From positions 1 through 21,731 of the forward strand of contig CAZHXQ010000025.1 of the NCBI GenBank assembly GCA_964536465.1: a stretch of 21,731 nt of DNA, in the 5' to 3' direction. Source of the DNA: Mesolinea sp964536465. GTDB lineage: Bacteria > Chloroflexota > Anaerolineae > Anaerolineales > Anaerolineaceae. Shown piece after piece: positions 7,813-15,273 of this stretch. Below the pieces are notes generated by a model that worked only from the letters and a program-made list of their open reading frames with translations, ran no database searches and had not been told where the DNA came from. How positions within the stretch are numbered: position 1 is the stretch's first letter; each line of letters opens with the position of its first letter. The position numbers were made by a program, and so were the translations under genes.

Positions 7813-7840
7813 AAAAAAATTCCTCTCGAAAGAGGAATTT
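7813..7840 (-). terminator. Intrinsic terminator of tRNA-Pro(CGG), UUCG tetraloop
   Basis: Minus strand: AAATTCCTCT, loop TTCG, AGAGGAATTT, then more Ts. This is a perfect 10-bp stem with an especially stable UUCG-type loop, starting 2 nt after the tRNA 3' end. It separates the tRNA transcript from ettA. Confidence 0.88.
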
Positions 7841-7841
7841 G

Positions 7842-7916
7842 TCGGGGCGGACGGATTTGAACCGTCGACCTCGCGGACCCGAACCGCGCACTCTATCCGG
7901 GCTGAGCCACGCCCCG
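7842..7916 (-). tRNA. tRNA-Pro, anticodon CGG
   Basis: The reverse complement forms a 75-nt cloverleaf. Acceptor CGGGGCG/CGCCCCG with discriminator A; D arm GCTC/GAGT; anticodon stem CGCGG/CCGCG with loop TTCGGGT, giving anticodon CGG; T arm GACGG/CCGTC around TTCAAAT. No CCA is encoded. It decodes CCG. Acceptor, variable loop and 5' leader closely resemble the tRNA-Pro(GGG) gene at 290-364. Confidence 0.95.
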
Positions 7917-7925
7917 TGAGGCAGT

Positions 7926-7934
7926 ATTATAGCA
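7926..7934 (-). promoter_or_regulatory. Extended -10 promoter element of tRNA-Pro(CGG)
   Basis: Minus strand TGC-TATAAT (7934-7926), a TGn-extended consensus -10 placed 9 nt before the tRNA 5' end. No good -35 is visible at the right spacing, which an extended -10 can tolerate. Confidence 0.6.
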
Positions 7935-7994
7935 CAATTGAATTGCTTACGCGCTGTTTTCAGCTCTCTCAAGAGCAGCAGTTTGATCAAGCCT

Positions 7995-9731
7995 TCAGCG
8001 TGCGCCCCTGCGGCCGAACTGCCTTTCAAGCAAGTTCGCGCTCAGATGAATCATGGTGGGGCGACCATGCGGGCAGGTTCGTGGAGACTGACTCGCTTCC
8101 AAATTGAGGAGCAGGTTGCGCTGTTCTGCTTCGGATAAGACCTGGCCCCCCTTTATTGACATCCGCTTGCATACTCTGGCGGCGATCCTGGCTCTGACCT
8201 CATTTTCCAGGGGCGTTTCATCTTCTTCGAAGGCATCAACCACGGCCAGAATCGCGTCTTTTGGATCGCCACGCTCGACAATAGTTGGGATAGAGCGAAT
8301 CAGGAATGTATTGGGGCCAAACACCTCAATCTCAAAACCGAGTTCTGCCATGGTCTCCAAATTCTCTTCCAGGATGCCGGCCTGTTCTGGGCTTAGCTCC
8401 ACTGCGGTGGCATCCACCAATCTCTGCGAGGGAATCATCGACGCGCGATATTGCGCCATCATCTGGTCGAACAAAACTCGTTCGTGCGCGGCATGCTGAT
8501 CGATCAGATATAGCCCATCGGGTCCTTCGGCCACCAGGTAGGTAGAGGCAACCTGCCCTACCAAACGCAATAAGGGCAGGTGCGCTCCTGGTAAGGGTTG
8601 TTGTTGATCTGTGTCCTGATTATTTTGAGATTCTCCGGGAACAGGCCCTGTTAGCCGGACCTGCCAATGTTCATCGAAACTGGTTGGAACATCTGCGTTG
8701 ACGGGCTTTCCCCACAGATTAAGACTTCCCAGATCAGGAATGGGGGTGTAAGCCAGCAGACACCTTCTGATCGCACGTTGAACACCACTAAAAACCTGGT
8801 CTTTTTCTCGAAAGCGTACTTCCGCCTTAGTTGGGTGGACATTAACGTCCACCAGCTGCGTGGGTATCTCCAAAAACAAAACTACCACAGGATAGCGTCC
8901 AACCATAAGCATGGTGTTATAAGCCCTGATCACCGCCGCTGTCAGTAAGGGGTCCTGCACCCAGCGTCCATTCACAAACAGAGTGATGTCTTTGCGGTTT
9001 GAGCGCGTCAGAGACAGGTCACTGATAAAGCCTGCGATGGTCAGATCTCTGTCGTTGAAATTAAGCGGCATGAGTGATTTTGATTCCTGGGTGCCAAACA
9101 GGGCCTGCAAAATTTCAAAGCGATCACCGCTGCCAGTCGATTGAAATTCGGGATTACCATTTTGGATCAAGGACCAGCGTATCCGTGGATAAGCCATGGC
9201 ATAACGAGTCACTAACCCGGTGATGTGCTTGGCTTCGGTGATATCCTTGCGTAAGAACTTAAGTCTGGCCGGAACGTTAAAAAACAGGTCTTCAACCGTA
9301 ATTTCGGTACCTTGCGGCGCGGCTACCCGGTTAACTTTCGAATTCTCTCCGCCATCTACAGTCAATTTGGCGGCCAGATCGACCCCGGCTGGTCTCGAGA
9401 TCAGGTTGAGATGAGAAACCGAGCCAATCGAAGCCAGTGCCTCACCGCGAAAACCCAGTGTCTTGATGTCAAAAAGCTCTTCAGTTTTGCTCAACTTGCT
9501 GGTGGCATGCCGGCTGACCGCCAGCTCAAGCTCATCTGGCAGGATACCTTCTCCATTGTCATTGACTCTAATCAACTCCCTGCCTGCTTTTTTGATCTCA
9601 ACTCGGATTTCTGTTGCTCCGGCATCGATGGCGTTTTCAATCAATTCTTTGACGACCGAGACAGGGCGGTCGACCACTTCTCCAGCGGCAATTTGTGAAG
9701 CAATAGTGTCCGATAATTTTTGAATAGGCAT
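7995..9731 (-). CDS. mutL: DNA mismatch repair protein MutL
   Basis: 578 residues. The GHKL ATPase domain carries ELIENAIDAGA, VNDNGEGI, TSKL and GFRGEALASI. The C-terminal domain has DQHAAHE and CPHGRP, the metal-binding motifs of the MutL endonuclease type (as in species without MutH), so it probably nicks DNA itself. The last acidic residue of the DQHA motif is Asp rather than the usual Glu. MutL couples MutS mismatch recognition to strand removal; mutS is not in this window. The start at 9731 (MPIQKLSDTIASQIAAGEVVDRP-like N-terminus) is chosen over an in-frame GTG at 9761, because every MutL begins here and a -10 TATAAT lies at 9756-9751, inside the longer ORF. The gene diverges from uvrC. 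Confidence 0.95.
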   Translation of the reverse strand: MPIQKLSDTIASQIAAGEVVDRPVSVVKELIENAIDAGATEIRVEIKKAGRELIRVNDNGEGILPDELELAVSRHATSKLSKTEELFDIKTLGFRGEALASIGSVSHLNLISRPAGVDLAAKLTVDGGENSKVNRVAAPQGTEITVEDLFFNVPARLKFLRKDITEAKHITGLVTRYAMAYPRIRWSLIQNGNPEFQSTGSGDRFEILQALFGTQESKSLMPLNFNDRDLTIAGFISDLSLTRSNRKDITLFVNGRWVQDPLLTAAVIRAYNTMLMVGRYPVVVLFLEIPTQLVDVNVHPTKAEVRFREKDQVFSGVQRAIRRCLLAYTPIPDLGSLNLWGKPVNADVPTSFDEHWQVRLTGPVPGESQNNQDTDQQQPLPGAHLPLLRLVGQVASTYLVAEGPDGLYLIDQHAAHERVLFDQMMAQYRASMIPSQRLVDATAVELSPEQAGILEENLETMAELGFEIEVFGPNTFLIRSIPTIVERGDPKDAILAVVDAFEEDETPLENEVRARIAARVCKRMSIKGGQVLSEAEQRNLLLNLEASQSPRTCPHGRPTMIHLSANLLERQFGRRGAR

Positions 9732-9750
9732 GGTTGGTATCCCTGTACCG

Positions 9751-9756
9751 ATTATA
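9751..9756 (-). promoter_or_regulatory. -10 element of mutL
   Basis: Minus-strand TATAAT, predicting transcription from about 9745 and a short leader of about 14 nt that contains AGGGA before the ATG at 9731. No convincing -35. Confidence 0.5.
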
Positions 9757-9789
9757 CACAAGGCGCATACGTAAATCTAACCCATTTCA

Positions 9790-9797
9790 GGTAAAAT
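9790..9797 (+). promoter_or_regulatory. -10-like GGTAAAAT of uvrC, suggesting a leaderless mRNA
   Basis: TAAAAT at 9792-9797 ends exactly 6 nt before the uvrC ATG, so transcription would start at or next to the A of the start codon. No Shine-Dalgarno sequence is present. The -35 region has no clear hexamer. Confidence 0.45.
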
Positions 9798-9803
9798 GGC
9801 TTT

Positions 9804-11666
9804 ATGAGTTGGTCAGAAAAATTAGCGTCAATTTTGGGTTCGCTCCCAGATAAACCCGGCTGCTACCTGATGAAAAATGATCAGGGAGATATTATCTATG
9901 TCGGAAAAGCGATCAATCTGAAAAACAGGGTTAAGTCCTATTTTCAGAAATCCAGCGATCACAGCTACAAAACCCGCCGGATGGTCAAAAGTATCCGCGA
10001 TATTGAGTGGATCGTGGTCGAATCGGAGCTCGAAGCCTTGATCCTTGAGATGAACCTGATCAAGGAGCATCGACCTTTTTATAACGTCCGACTGAAAGAC
10101 GATAAGCGTTATCCTTACATCAAAATTCACTGGCAGGATGATTTTCCCAAAGTATCTGTGACTCGCAATATGGTTCAGGATGGTTCCCGCTATTACGGTC
10201 CCTATACCTCTGTCTGGGCTGTGCATCAGACTCTGGACATTCTCCGTAAGATCTTCCCCTACCTGACCTGCGCGCGCGAAATCACTGGAAAAGACGCTCG
10301 CCCCTGCCTGTATTATGACATCCACCTTTGCTCAGGTCCCTGCATAGGCGCTATTGGCAAGGACGACTACCGCACGATGATCGAAGACCTGGCTAAATTT
10401 CTGGAAGGTAAGACCAGCCCGGTTCTAAAGCGCCTGCAGACGGAGATGTCCAGGGCTTCCCAAGAAATGGATTACGAAAAAGCTGCGATTATCCGCGACC
10501 AGATTCTGGCGATTGACAAAGTGGTGGAACGACAAAAAGTCATCTCGAATGAACGCAAGGATTCTGATGTCATCGCCATGGCACGCTCCAACGGGGAAGC
10601 CTGTGTGCAGGTCTTTTTTATCCGTTCAGGAAAACTGATTGGGCGGGAATACTTTATTCTCGAGGGAACGGAAGAAGAACAAAACGCGGCGATTCTGGAA
10701 GAATTTATCAAGCAGTTCTATTCACAGGCAGCCTATATCCCTAATAAGGTATTGCTTCCTGAAGAAGTAGACGAGGCCATGATTATCAACGAATGGCTCA
10801 ACACCAAACGCGGGGGCGAAAAAGTCCAGATCCTCGTGCCTAAACGGGGTCAGTCAAAAGCATTGGTCAATATGGCGACAGAAAACGCGACCGAAACTTT
10901 GCGCGCGCTGGAAGTCCGCTGGAAAGCTGACCGGGACCGTCAAAGAGACGCGCTGGGCGAACTTCAAAATGCTCTGGAGATGTCTGAACCGCCGAATCGG
11001 ATTGAATGCTACGATATTTCCAACACGCAGGGAACAGCCAGTGTGGGCAGTATGGTCGTGTTCGAACAAGGTATTCCCAACAAGAAACTTTATCGGCGCT
11101 TCAATATCCGCAGCGTTTCGGGTCCGGACGATTTCGCTTCCATGCGAGAAGTGCTGTATCGCCGTTTCGCCAACTACGTTTCGGAAAATGAGTCCAAAAA
11201 CAATCCGGGATACAAACCCGATTTGGCATTCAGCATACTTCCAGATCTTCTGATTGTTGACGGTGGCAAAGGGCAGCTGCGCCAGGCAATCGATATCCTC
11301 GATGAATTCGACCTCACGGGGCAATTCACCATCGTTGGACTGGCCAAGCAGGAAGAAGAACTTTTCCTGCCAAATAATCCCGAGTCGGTGCGCCTCGACG
11401 ATCACTCGCAGGGCTATTACCTGGTGCAACGAATCCGCGATGAAGCTCATCGGTTTGCAGTCACCGCGCACCGCAGCCGCCGTGGTAAAATCGGATTGGC
11501 TTCGAGATTGGACAGTCTGCCCGGAATTGGTCCAGCCCGCAGGAAAGAGCTGCTCTCGAGATTTGGTTCAATTAAAGGCATCCTTGAAGCAGATGCGGAA
11601 GAAATCGCAAAAATTCGCGGGATTTCCATCGAAAAAGCCAACGCAATAAAAGCTGAACTGGAGTAA
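9804..11666 (+). CDS. uvrC: Excinuclease ABC subunit C (UvrC)
   Basis: 620 residues, full length. An N-terminal GIY-YIG nuclease domain (G19-C-Y then IIYVGKA) makes the 3' incision. A UVR motif for UvrB contact lies at about 200-235 (SQEMDYEKAAIIRDQI). The RNase H-like nuclease domain for the 5' incision begins around 395 (IECYDISNTQG) and includes LLIVDGGKGQL. Tandem helix-hairpin-helix motifs occupy the last 50 residues (LPGIGPARRKELL, IRGISIEKANAI). It acts with UvrA and UvrB in nucleotide excision repair; those genes are not here. There is no Shine-Dalgarno. It diverges from mutL across 72 bp, and a microprotein gene follows 2 bp after its stop. Confidence 0.97.
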   Translation: MSWSEKLASILGSLPDKPGCYLMKNDQGDIIYVGKAINLKNRVKSYFQKSSDHSYKTRRMVKSIRDIEWIVVESELEALILEMNLIKEHRPFYNVRLKDDKRYPYIKIHWQDDFPKVSVTRNMVQDGSRYYGPYTSVWAVHQTLDILRKIFPYLTCAREITGKDARPCLYYDIHLCSGPCIGAIGKDDYRTMIEDLAKFLEGKTSPVLKRLQTEMSRASQEMDYEKAAIIRDQILAIDKVVERQKVISNERKDSDVIAMARSNGEACVQVFFIRSGKLIGREYFILEGTEEEQNAAILEEFIKQFYSQAAYIPNKVLLPEEVDEAMIINEWLNTKRGGEKVQILVPKRGQSKALVNMATENATETLRALEVRWKADRDRQRDALGELQNALEMSEPPNRIECYDISNTQGTASVGSMVVFEQGIPNKKLYRRFNIRSVSGPDDFASMREVLYRRFANYVSENESKNNPGYKPDLAFSILPDLLIVDGGKGQLRQAIDILDEFDLTGQFTIVGLAKQEEELFLPNNPESVRLDDHSQGYYLVQRIRDEAHRFAVTAHRSRRGKIGLASRLDSLPGIGPARRKELLSRFGSIKGILEADAEEIAKIRGISIEKANAIKAELE

Positions 11667-11668
11667 GA

Positions 11669-11776
11669 ATGGCAAAAAAAAGTAAAAACACCTCGCAGCG
11701 CATTTATAAAATTGTGATGGCCGCACTGGCAATCATTATCGTCCTGGCGATGCTCCTGTCCATGATCAGGTTTTAG
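11669..11776 (+). CDS. 35-residue single-pass membrane microprotein
   Basis: ATG at 11669, TAG ending at 11776. The peptide has a lysine/polar N-terminus (MAKKSKNTSQRIYK), one hydrophobic helix (about residues 15-32, IVMAALAIIIVLAMLLSMI) and ends RF, as expected for a small inner-membrane protein with N-terminus inside. The RBS GGAG (11660-11663) lies within the last codons of uvrC, 5 nt before the ATG, and the gene begins 2 nt after the uvrC stop; the next gene starts 8 nt after its stop. This tight packing plus the well-placed RBS argue that it is real. I do not recognise a family and propose no function. Confidence 0.7.
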   Translation: MAKKSKNTSQRIYKIVMAALAIIIVLAMLLSMIRF

Positions 11777-11784
11777 GAACGGAT

Positions 11785-12546
11785 ATGACAGAGATTGAAA
11801 ATTCGATATCGAGGATGCATCTTGCCAGTTATTACGAAAATTTGGCTGCATCCCCCCAAAAGCAGGATCAGCCTTATCCTCAATACCTGGACCAGGTAAG
11901 CGACGAATCCAGCCTGATTAGCCTGCCCGATATCGCTGACTTTCAGCCCCAAATCAGCGACCTGATAGAAGTGATCGAAAAGCGGCGTTCCGTGCGGCGT
12001 TACGATGAGACAGCCATAACGACAACTAGAGAGCTGTCCTACTTGTTAAAATACACGCAGGGTGTTCGTCAGGTCGACGAAAAACGCGACCTAACCATTC
12101 GCTTCGTGCCTTCTGCCGGCTCCCGCCATCCTTTTGAAACCTACCTCCTGATTCAGCGGGTGGAAGGCATCGTCCCGGGTTTATACCGCTATGTTGCCCA
12201 GCGTCATGCCCTGCAAACGGTCGATTTGAGCGCAGAGGTAATCCTAAAACTCCATGAGAGCGTCTTACGCCAAAAGCAGGTAATCACTTCAGCGATAACG
12301 TTTTTCTGGGTTGCCGATGTCTACAGAACCAGTTGGCGTTACAGCACGCGCGCTTATCGTTACATCCACCTGGATGCCGGTCATGTATGTCAGAACCTGT
12401 ATCTATGCGCAGAATCGATCGACCATGCGGTGTGCGCCATTGCCGCGTTCGACGATCACCAGGCCAATCACGTGCTCGGACTCGATGAGGTCGAACGTAT
12501 TTTGGTTTATGTCGCCTCGGTCGGCAAGAAGATCCACCAGGATTAG
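11785..12546 (+). CDS. SagB/ThcOx-type nitroreductase-family flavin oxidoreductase
   Basis: 253 residues with the nitroreductase fold of the SagB dehydrogenase group. Signatures are IEKRRSVRRYDE (FMN-phosphate region), SAGSRHPFETYLLIQRVEG, GLYRY, and DAGHVCQNLYLCAESI near the C-terminus. SagB-type enzymes are FMN-dependent; some oxidise azolines in thiazole/oxazole-modified peptide clusters, but many, as here, stand alone with unknown substrates. No cyclodehydratase or precursor peptide gene is adjacent. AGGA lies 7-10 nt before the ATG. It is probably the last gene of the uvrC transcript and converges with ligD. The gap 12547-12687 shows no gene and no clear terminator. Confidence 0.87.
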   Translation: MTEIENSISRMHLASYYENLAASPQKQDQPYPQYLDQVSDESSLISLPDIADFQPQISDLIEVIEKRRSVRRYDETAITTTRELSYLLKYTQGVRQVDEKRDLTIRFVPSAGSRHPFETYLLIQRVEGIVPGLYRYVAQRHALQTVDLSAEVILKLHESVLRQKQVITSAITFFWVADVYRTSWRYSTRAYRYIHLDAGHVCQNLYLCAESIDHAVCAIAAFDDHQANHVLGLDEVERILVYVASVGKKIHQD

Positions 12547-12687
12547 TCGATAAATACCCCCAACCTCAGCTATGCAATGCTGATATCTGCCAATTCAGAA
12601 TGGCGGTTTGTGCTCAAGCAATTTCAACCACCCCAGCTGTCCTCGTGCACAAGTAACCAGACGATTTGCCTTTCTACCTGGAGAAAT

Positions 12688-15168
12688 TCAGGTCTTCAAA
12701 CTCTGATTAACGTCGAAGTAATCTTCCCAGGGCTGCTGGTCAAGATAATCACCGTAGTTTTGAATCGTCACCTGGTTGGGAACAATCTGGTCCAGTTGCT
12801 CCCATGAGATCGGCCATGAAATCGGCAGTCCTGCCCGGGCGCGCAGGGAATAGACACACACACTTGTGGCAGCCCTGCCATTGCGAATCCAGTCAATAAA
12901 AATCTTACCCTTCCGCTTTTGCTTGCTCATTGTGGCAGTATACAGTTTCGGCCAGCGCTTCGCCAATTCTTTTGCCAGGTTTTGCGCAAATCTCTTTGCC
13001 ACGGCCCAATCTGCCTGAGGCTGAAGAGGAACCATAATGTGGTAACCTTTTCCACCCGATGTTTTCAGGAAAGATTTTAGTCCCAATTGGTCGAGCAAGC
13101 CGCGCAGATCCCGCACTCCCTGACGAACCTTTGAGATCTCCAACCCCACATCAGGATCAATATCAAACACGAGTTGATCAGGCAGTTCCATCTCGGGCAG
13201 GCGCGAACCCCAGGTGTGGAACTCGATCGTGCTCATTTGAACAGCCCCCATGAGACCCTTGAAGTCCGTGATGGCGATATAGATGTCCTCCTCGCCTGAT
13301 TTTTCACGAACCGGCACGTCTTTTACATAATCTATCTGCCCGGCTGCGTGCCTGGAAAAAAAGGTCTCCCCCTCAATCCCATCTGGGGCGCGCACAAGCG
13401 ATACCAATCTATTCTCCAGGTGTGGCAGCATGCGCTCAGAAATATCCTGATAATACTCTGCAACCTGAGCTTTAGTCAGATTATGTTCGGGGTCATAAAC
13501 TTTTTCCGGACTCGAAATGTCAACTCCCTCTATAGTGATCTCTTCCCGACTTTTGGTTTCTTTCATACTAACCACCTTCTTCGTGTTTGAAGGGCTTCTT
13601 TTTTGTGTTTCTTTTTCCATGACCACTTCGGACGGTTTCTTATCTTCCCGCAGGCCCATGAAGACGGCCTGCCGGACGACTTCATCGTCGGTCCATTCTG
13701 CGAATTTAATTTCAACAACCAGTTCAGGCCTCAACCAAAAAATTTCCTCTGGCTGCCGGTATTGCTTTGGAATTTCGATACTGGCTGTTTCCTGTAAATA
13801 GGGCTGAAAATCTTTTACCAGTTTTTTAGATTCGGCTTCTGTGAAGCCGGTACCTGCCCGACCGGCGTAGTGCAACGCTCCATTCTTATTGAACGCCAAA
13901 ATGAGCGAACTCAACCCGCTGCGCTTCTTCTGGGAGCGCGTATAGCCTGCCACAACAAATTCCTGCCGCAATACGCATTTGCTCTTGAGCCAATCGTCGC
14001 TGCGCTCGCCGCTGTACCGCGAACCAAGACGCTTGGAAACCAGCCCTTCCAACCCTTTTCGACACAATTGGTTAAACATATTCAGATGATTGCCTTCGCT
14101 GTAAGGACTGCGGATAATCGATTTGGGTGCGTCCTGCACCAATTCCTCCATTAGAGACTGTCTCTTTTCAAGGGGCAAATCGCGCACGTCCTGATTTCCA
14201 ACCGCCAAAATATCGAAGACAATGAAGGTTAAAGGTTTTTTTTTACCAGATTTCAACGAAGACTGCAGTCTCTGAAAGTCAGACCGGCCCGATGGTTCAA
14301 AAAAGACCACCTCGCCATCAAGAACCATGTTAGCGCTGCGTTCCCACGACTTGAAATCAGCCGCAAGACCTGCGAAACGGTCGGTCCAATCGTGCCCTCC
14401 CCGAGTCATCATTCTGATTCGGGAACCCTCCAGGTAAACCAAAAGGCGGTAACCGTCATATTTAATCTCGTGCCGCCAACCAGCTCCAGTAGGAGGCCTG
14501 GAAACCAGCTTTGCCAGCATAGGTTTGGCAGTCGAAAACGGCAAATCTTTCCGCAAATCGGTTTCTGAATTTTTGATTGCTGCGGCGTCCGAGCCTGATT
14601 CTTTGATGTCGCCTTCCTGGGATATTTCCTCCATCGTCCGACCTGAACTGACACTGGTTTCAAATTCATCTATTCCGCTCTGCTTGCGGGCGTATTCGTC
14701 TTTCTCTTTGATAAGCAGCCAGTTATCGTCTTCATCCTTGTCCGAGCGCATCCTTACCAATACAAATCTTCCCTTAAAACGGGTTCCTTCAAGCTCGAAC
14801 TTCAACTCCCCTTCTTCGAGACCCTGATCGACATCTCGCAAAGGCGTCCAGGTGCCACGGTCGAACAACTGTACTGTCCCACCTCCATATTCGTCCTTGG
14901 GAATGACACCTTCGAATCCAGCGTAATCCAGCGGGTGATCCTCTACATGAACAGCCAGACGTTTGTCGCCTGGGTTCATGGAAGGTCCTTTCGGCACAGC
15001 CCAGGAAAGCAAAACTCCCTTCCATTCCAATCGAAAATCGTAGTGCAAGCGACTGGCAGCATGTTTTTGGATTACAAATTGTAATTGCTCGCTCGATTTG
15101 CGCAGTTCCCCTGCCGGTTCAGAAGTTTTCTTAAAATCTCTTTTCTCGTTATACGCATCTAAGGTCAT
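12688..15168 (-). CDS. ligD: Multidomain ATP-dependent DNA ligase D (PE-LIG-POL)
   Basis: 826 residues in Pseudomonas-type domain order. The 3'-phosphoesterase domain (about 1-165) has H36, H42, D44 and H74-x-x-x-H78. A flexible acidic linker spans 166-212. The ligase domain (about 215-510) has the adenylated lysine K236 in KYDGYR, DGEVVF, EGLVSKR and WLKSK. A second charged linker lies at 515-545. The polymerase/primase domain (about 550-826) has the catalytic D669-I-D671 and SGGKGYH. It repairs double-strand breaks with Ku by non-homologous end joining, filling, trimming and sealing ends. There is no Shine-Dalgarno; a TACAAT hexamer sits 6 nt before the ATG. It is divergent from ku across 105 bp. 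Confidence 0.97.
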   Translation of the reverse strand: MTLDAYNEKRDFKKTSEPAGELRKSSEQLQFVIQKHAASRLHYDFRLEWKGVLLSWAVPKGPSMNPGDKRLAVHVEDHPLDYAGFEGVIPKDEYGGGTVQLFDRGTWTPLRDVDQGLEEGELKFELEGTRFKGRFVLVRMRSDKDEDDNWLLIKEKDEYARKQSGIDEFETSVSSGRTMEEISQEGDIKESGSDAAAIKNSETDLRKDLPFSTAKPMLAKLVSRPPTGAGWRHEIKYDGYRLLVYLEGSRIRMMTRGGHDWTDRFAGLAADFKSWERSANMVLDGEVVFFEPSGRSDFQRLQSSLKSGKKKPLTFIVFDILAVGNQDVRDLPLEKRQSLMEELVQDAPKSIIRSPYSEGNHLNMFNQLCRKGLEGLVSKRLGSRYSGERSDDWLKSKCVLRQEFVVAGYTRSQKKRSGLSSLILAFNKNGALHYAGRAGTGFTEAESKKLVKDFQPYLQETASIEIPKQYRQPEEIFWLRPELVVEIKFAEWTDDEVVRQAVFMGLREDKKPSEVVMEKETQKRSPSNTKKVVSMKETKSREEITIEGVDISSPEKVYDPEHNLTKAQVAEYYQDISERMLPHLENRLVSLVRAPDGIEGETFFSRHAAGQIDYVKDVPVREKSGEEDIYIAITDFKGLMGAVQMSTIEFHTWGSRLPEMELPDQLVFDIDPDVGLEISKVRQGVRDLRGLLDQLGLKSFLKTSGGKGYHIMVPLQPQADWAVAKRFAQNLAKELAKRWPKLYTATMSKQKRKGKIFIDWIRNGRAATSVCVYSLRARAGLPISWPISWEQLDQIVPNQVTIQNYGDYLDQQPWEDYFDVNQSLKT

Positions 15169-15174
15169 GTTTCA

Positions 15175-15180
15175 ATTGTA
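15175..15180 (-). promoter_or_regulatory. -10-like element of ligD, suggesting a leaderless mRNA
   Basis: Minus-strand TACAAT separated from the ligD ATG (15168) by exactly 6 nt (TGAAAC), the same geometry as uvrC and the lipoprotein gene. A weak -35 TTTGGA lies 17 nt upstream. No RBS. Confidence 0.4.
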
Positions 15181-15241
15181 AACAAGCAATCACACCTTCC
15201 AAAAGGTTTGTACACATTTTAAACACGAATTGAGGCAGCAC

Positions 15242-15247
15242 TATAAT
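15242..15247 (+). promoter_or_regulatory. -10 element of ku
   Basis: Consensus TATAAT 26 nt before the ku ATG, with a weak -35 TTAAAC about 17 nt upstream. A GGAG sequence at 15257-15260 would be inside the short leader. Confidence 0.5.
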
Positions 15248-15273
15248 GCCGTTAGTGGAGAGATAAGATAATT

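Noticed and set aside
9732..9761. Upstream GTG start for mutL
   Set aside because: It adds residues before the universal MutL N-terminus and overlaps the -10 TATAAT, so the ATG at 9731 is preferred.
10854..11471. 205-codon ORF on the minus strand
   Set aside because: Antisense to the conserved nuclease region of uvrC; no motif and no RBS.
12547..12687. Possible gene or terminator between the SagB-like gene and ligD
   Set aside because: The ORF opening at 12577 runs into ligD antisense and has no RBS or domain; no hairpin with a T-tract was found.
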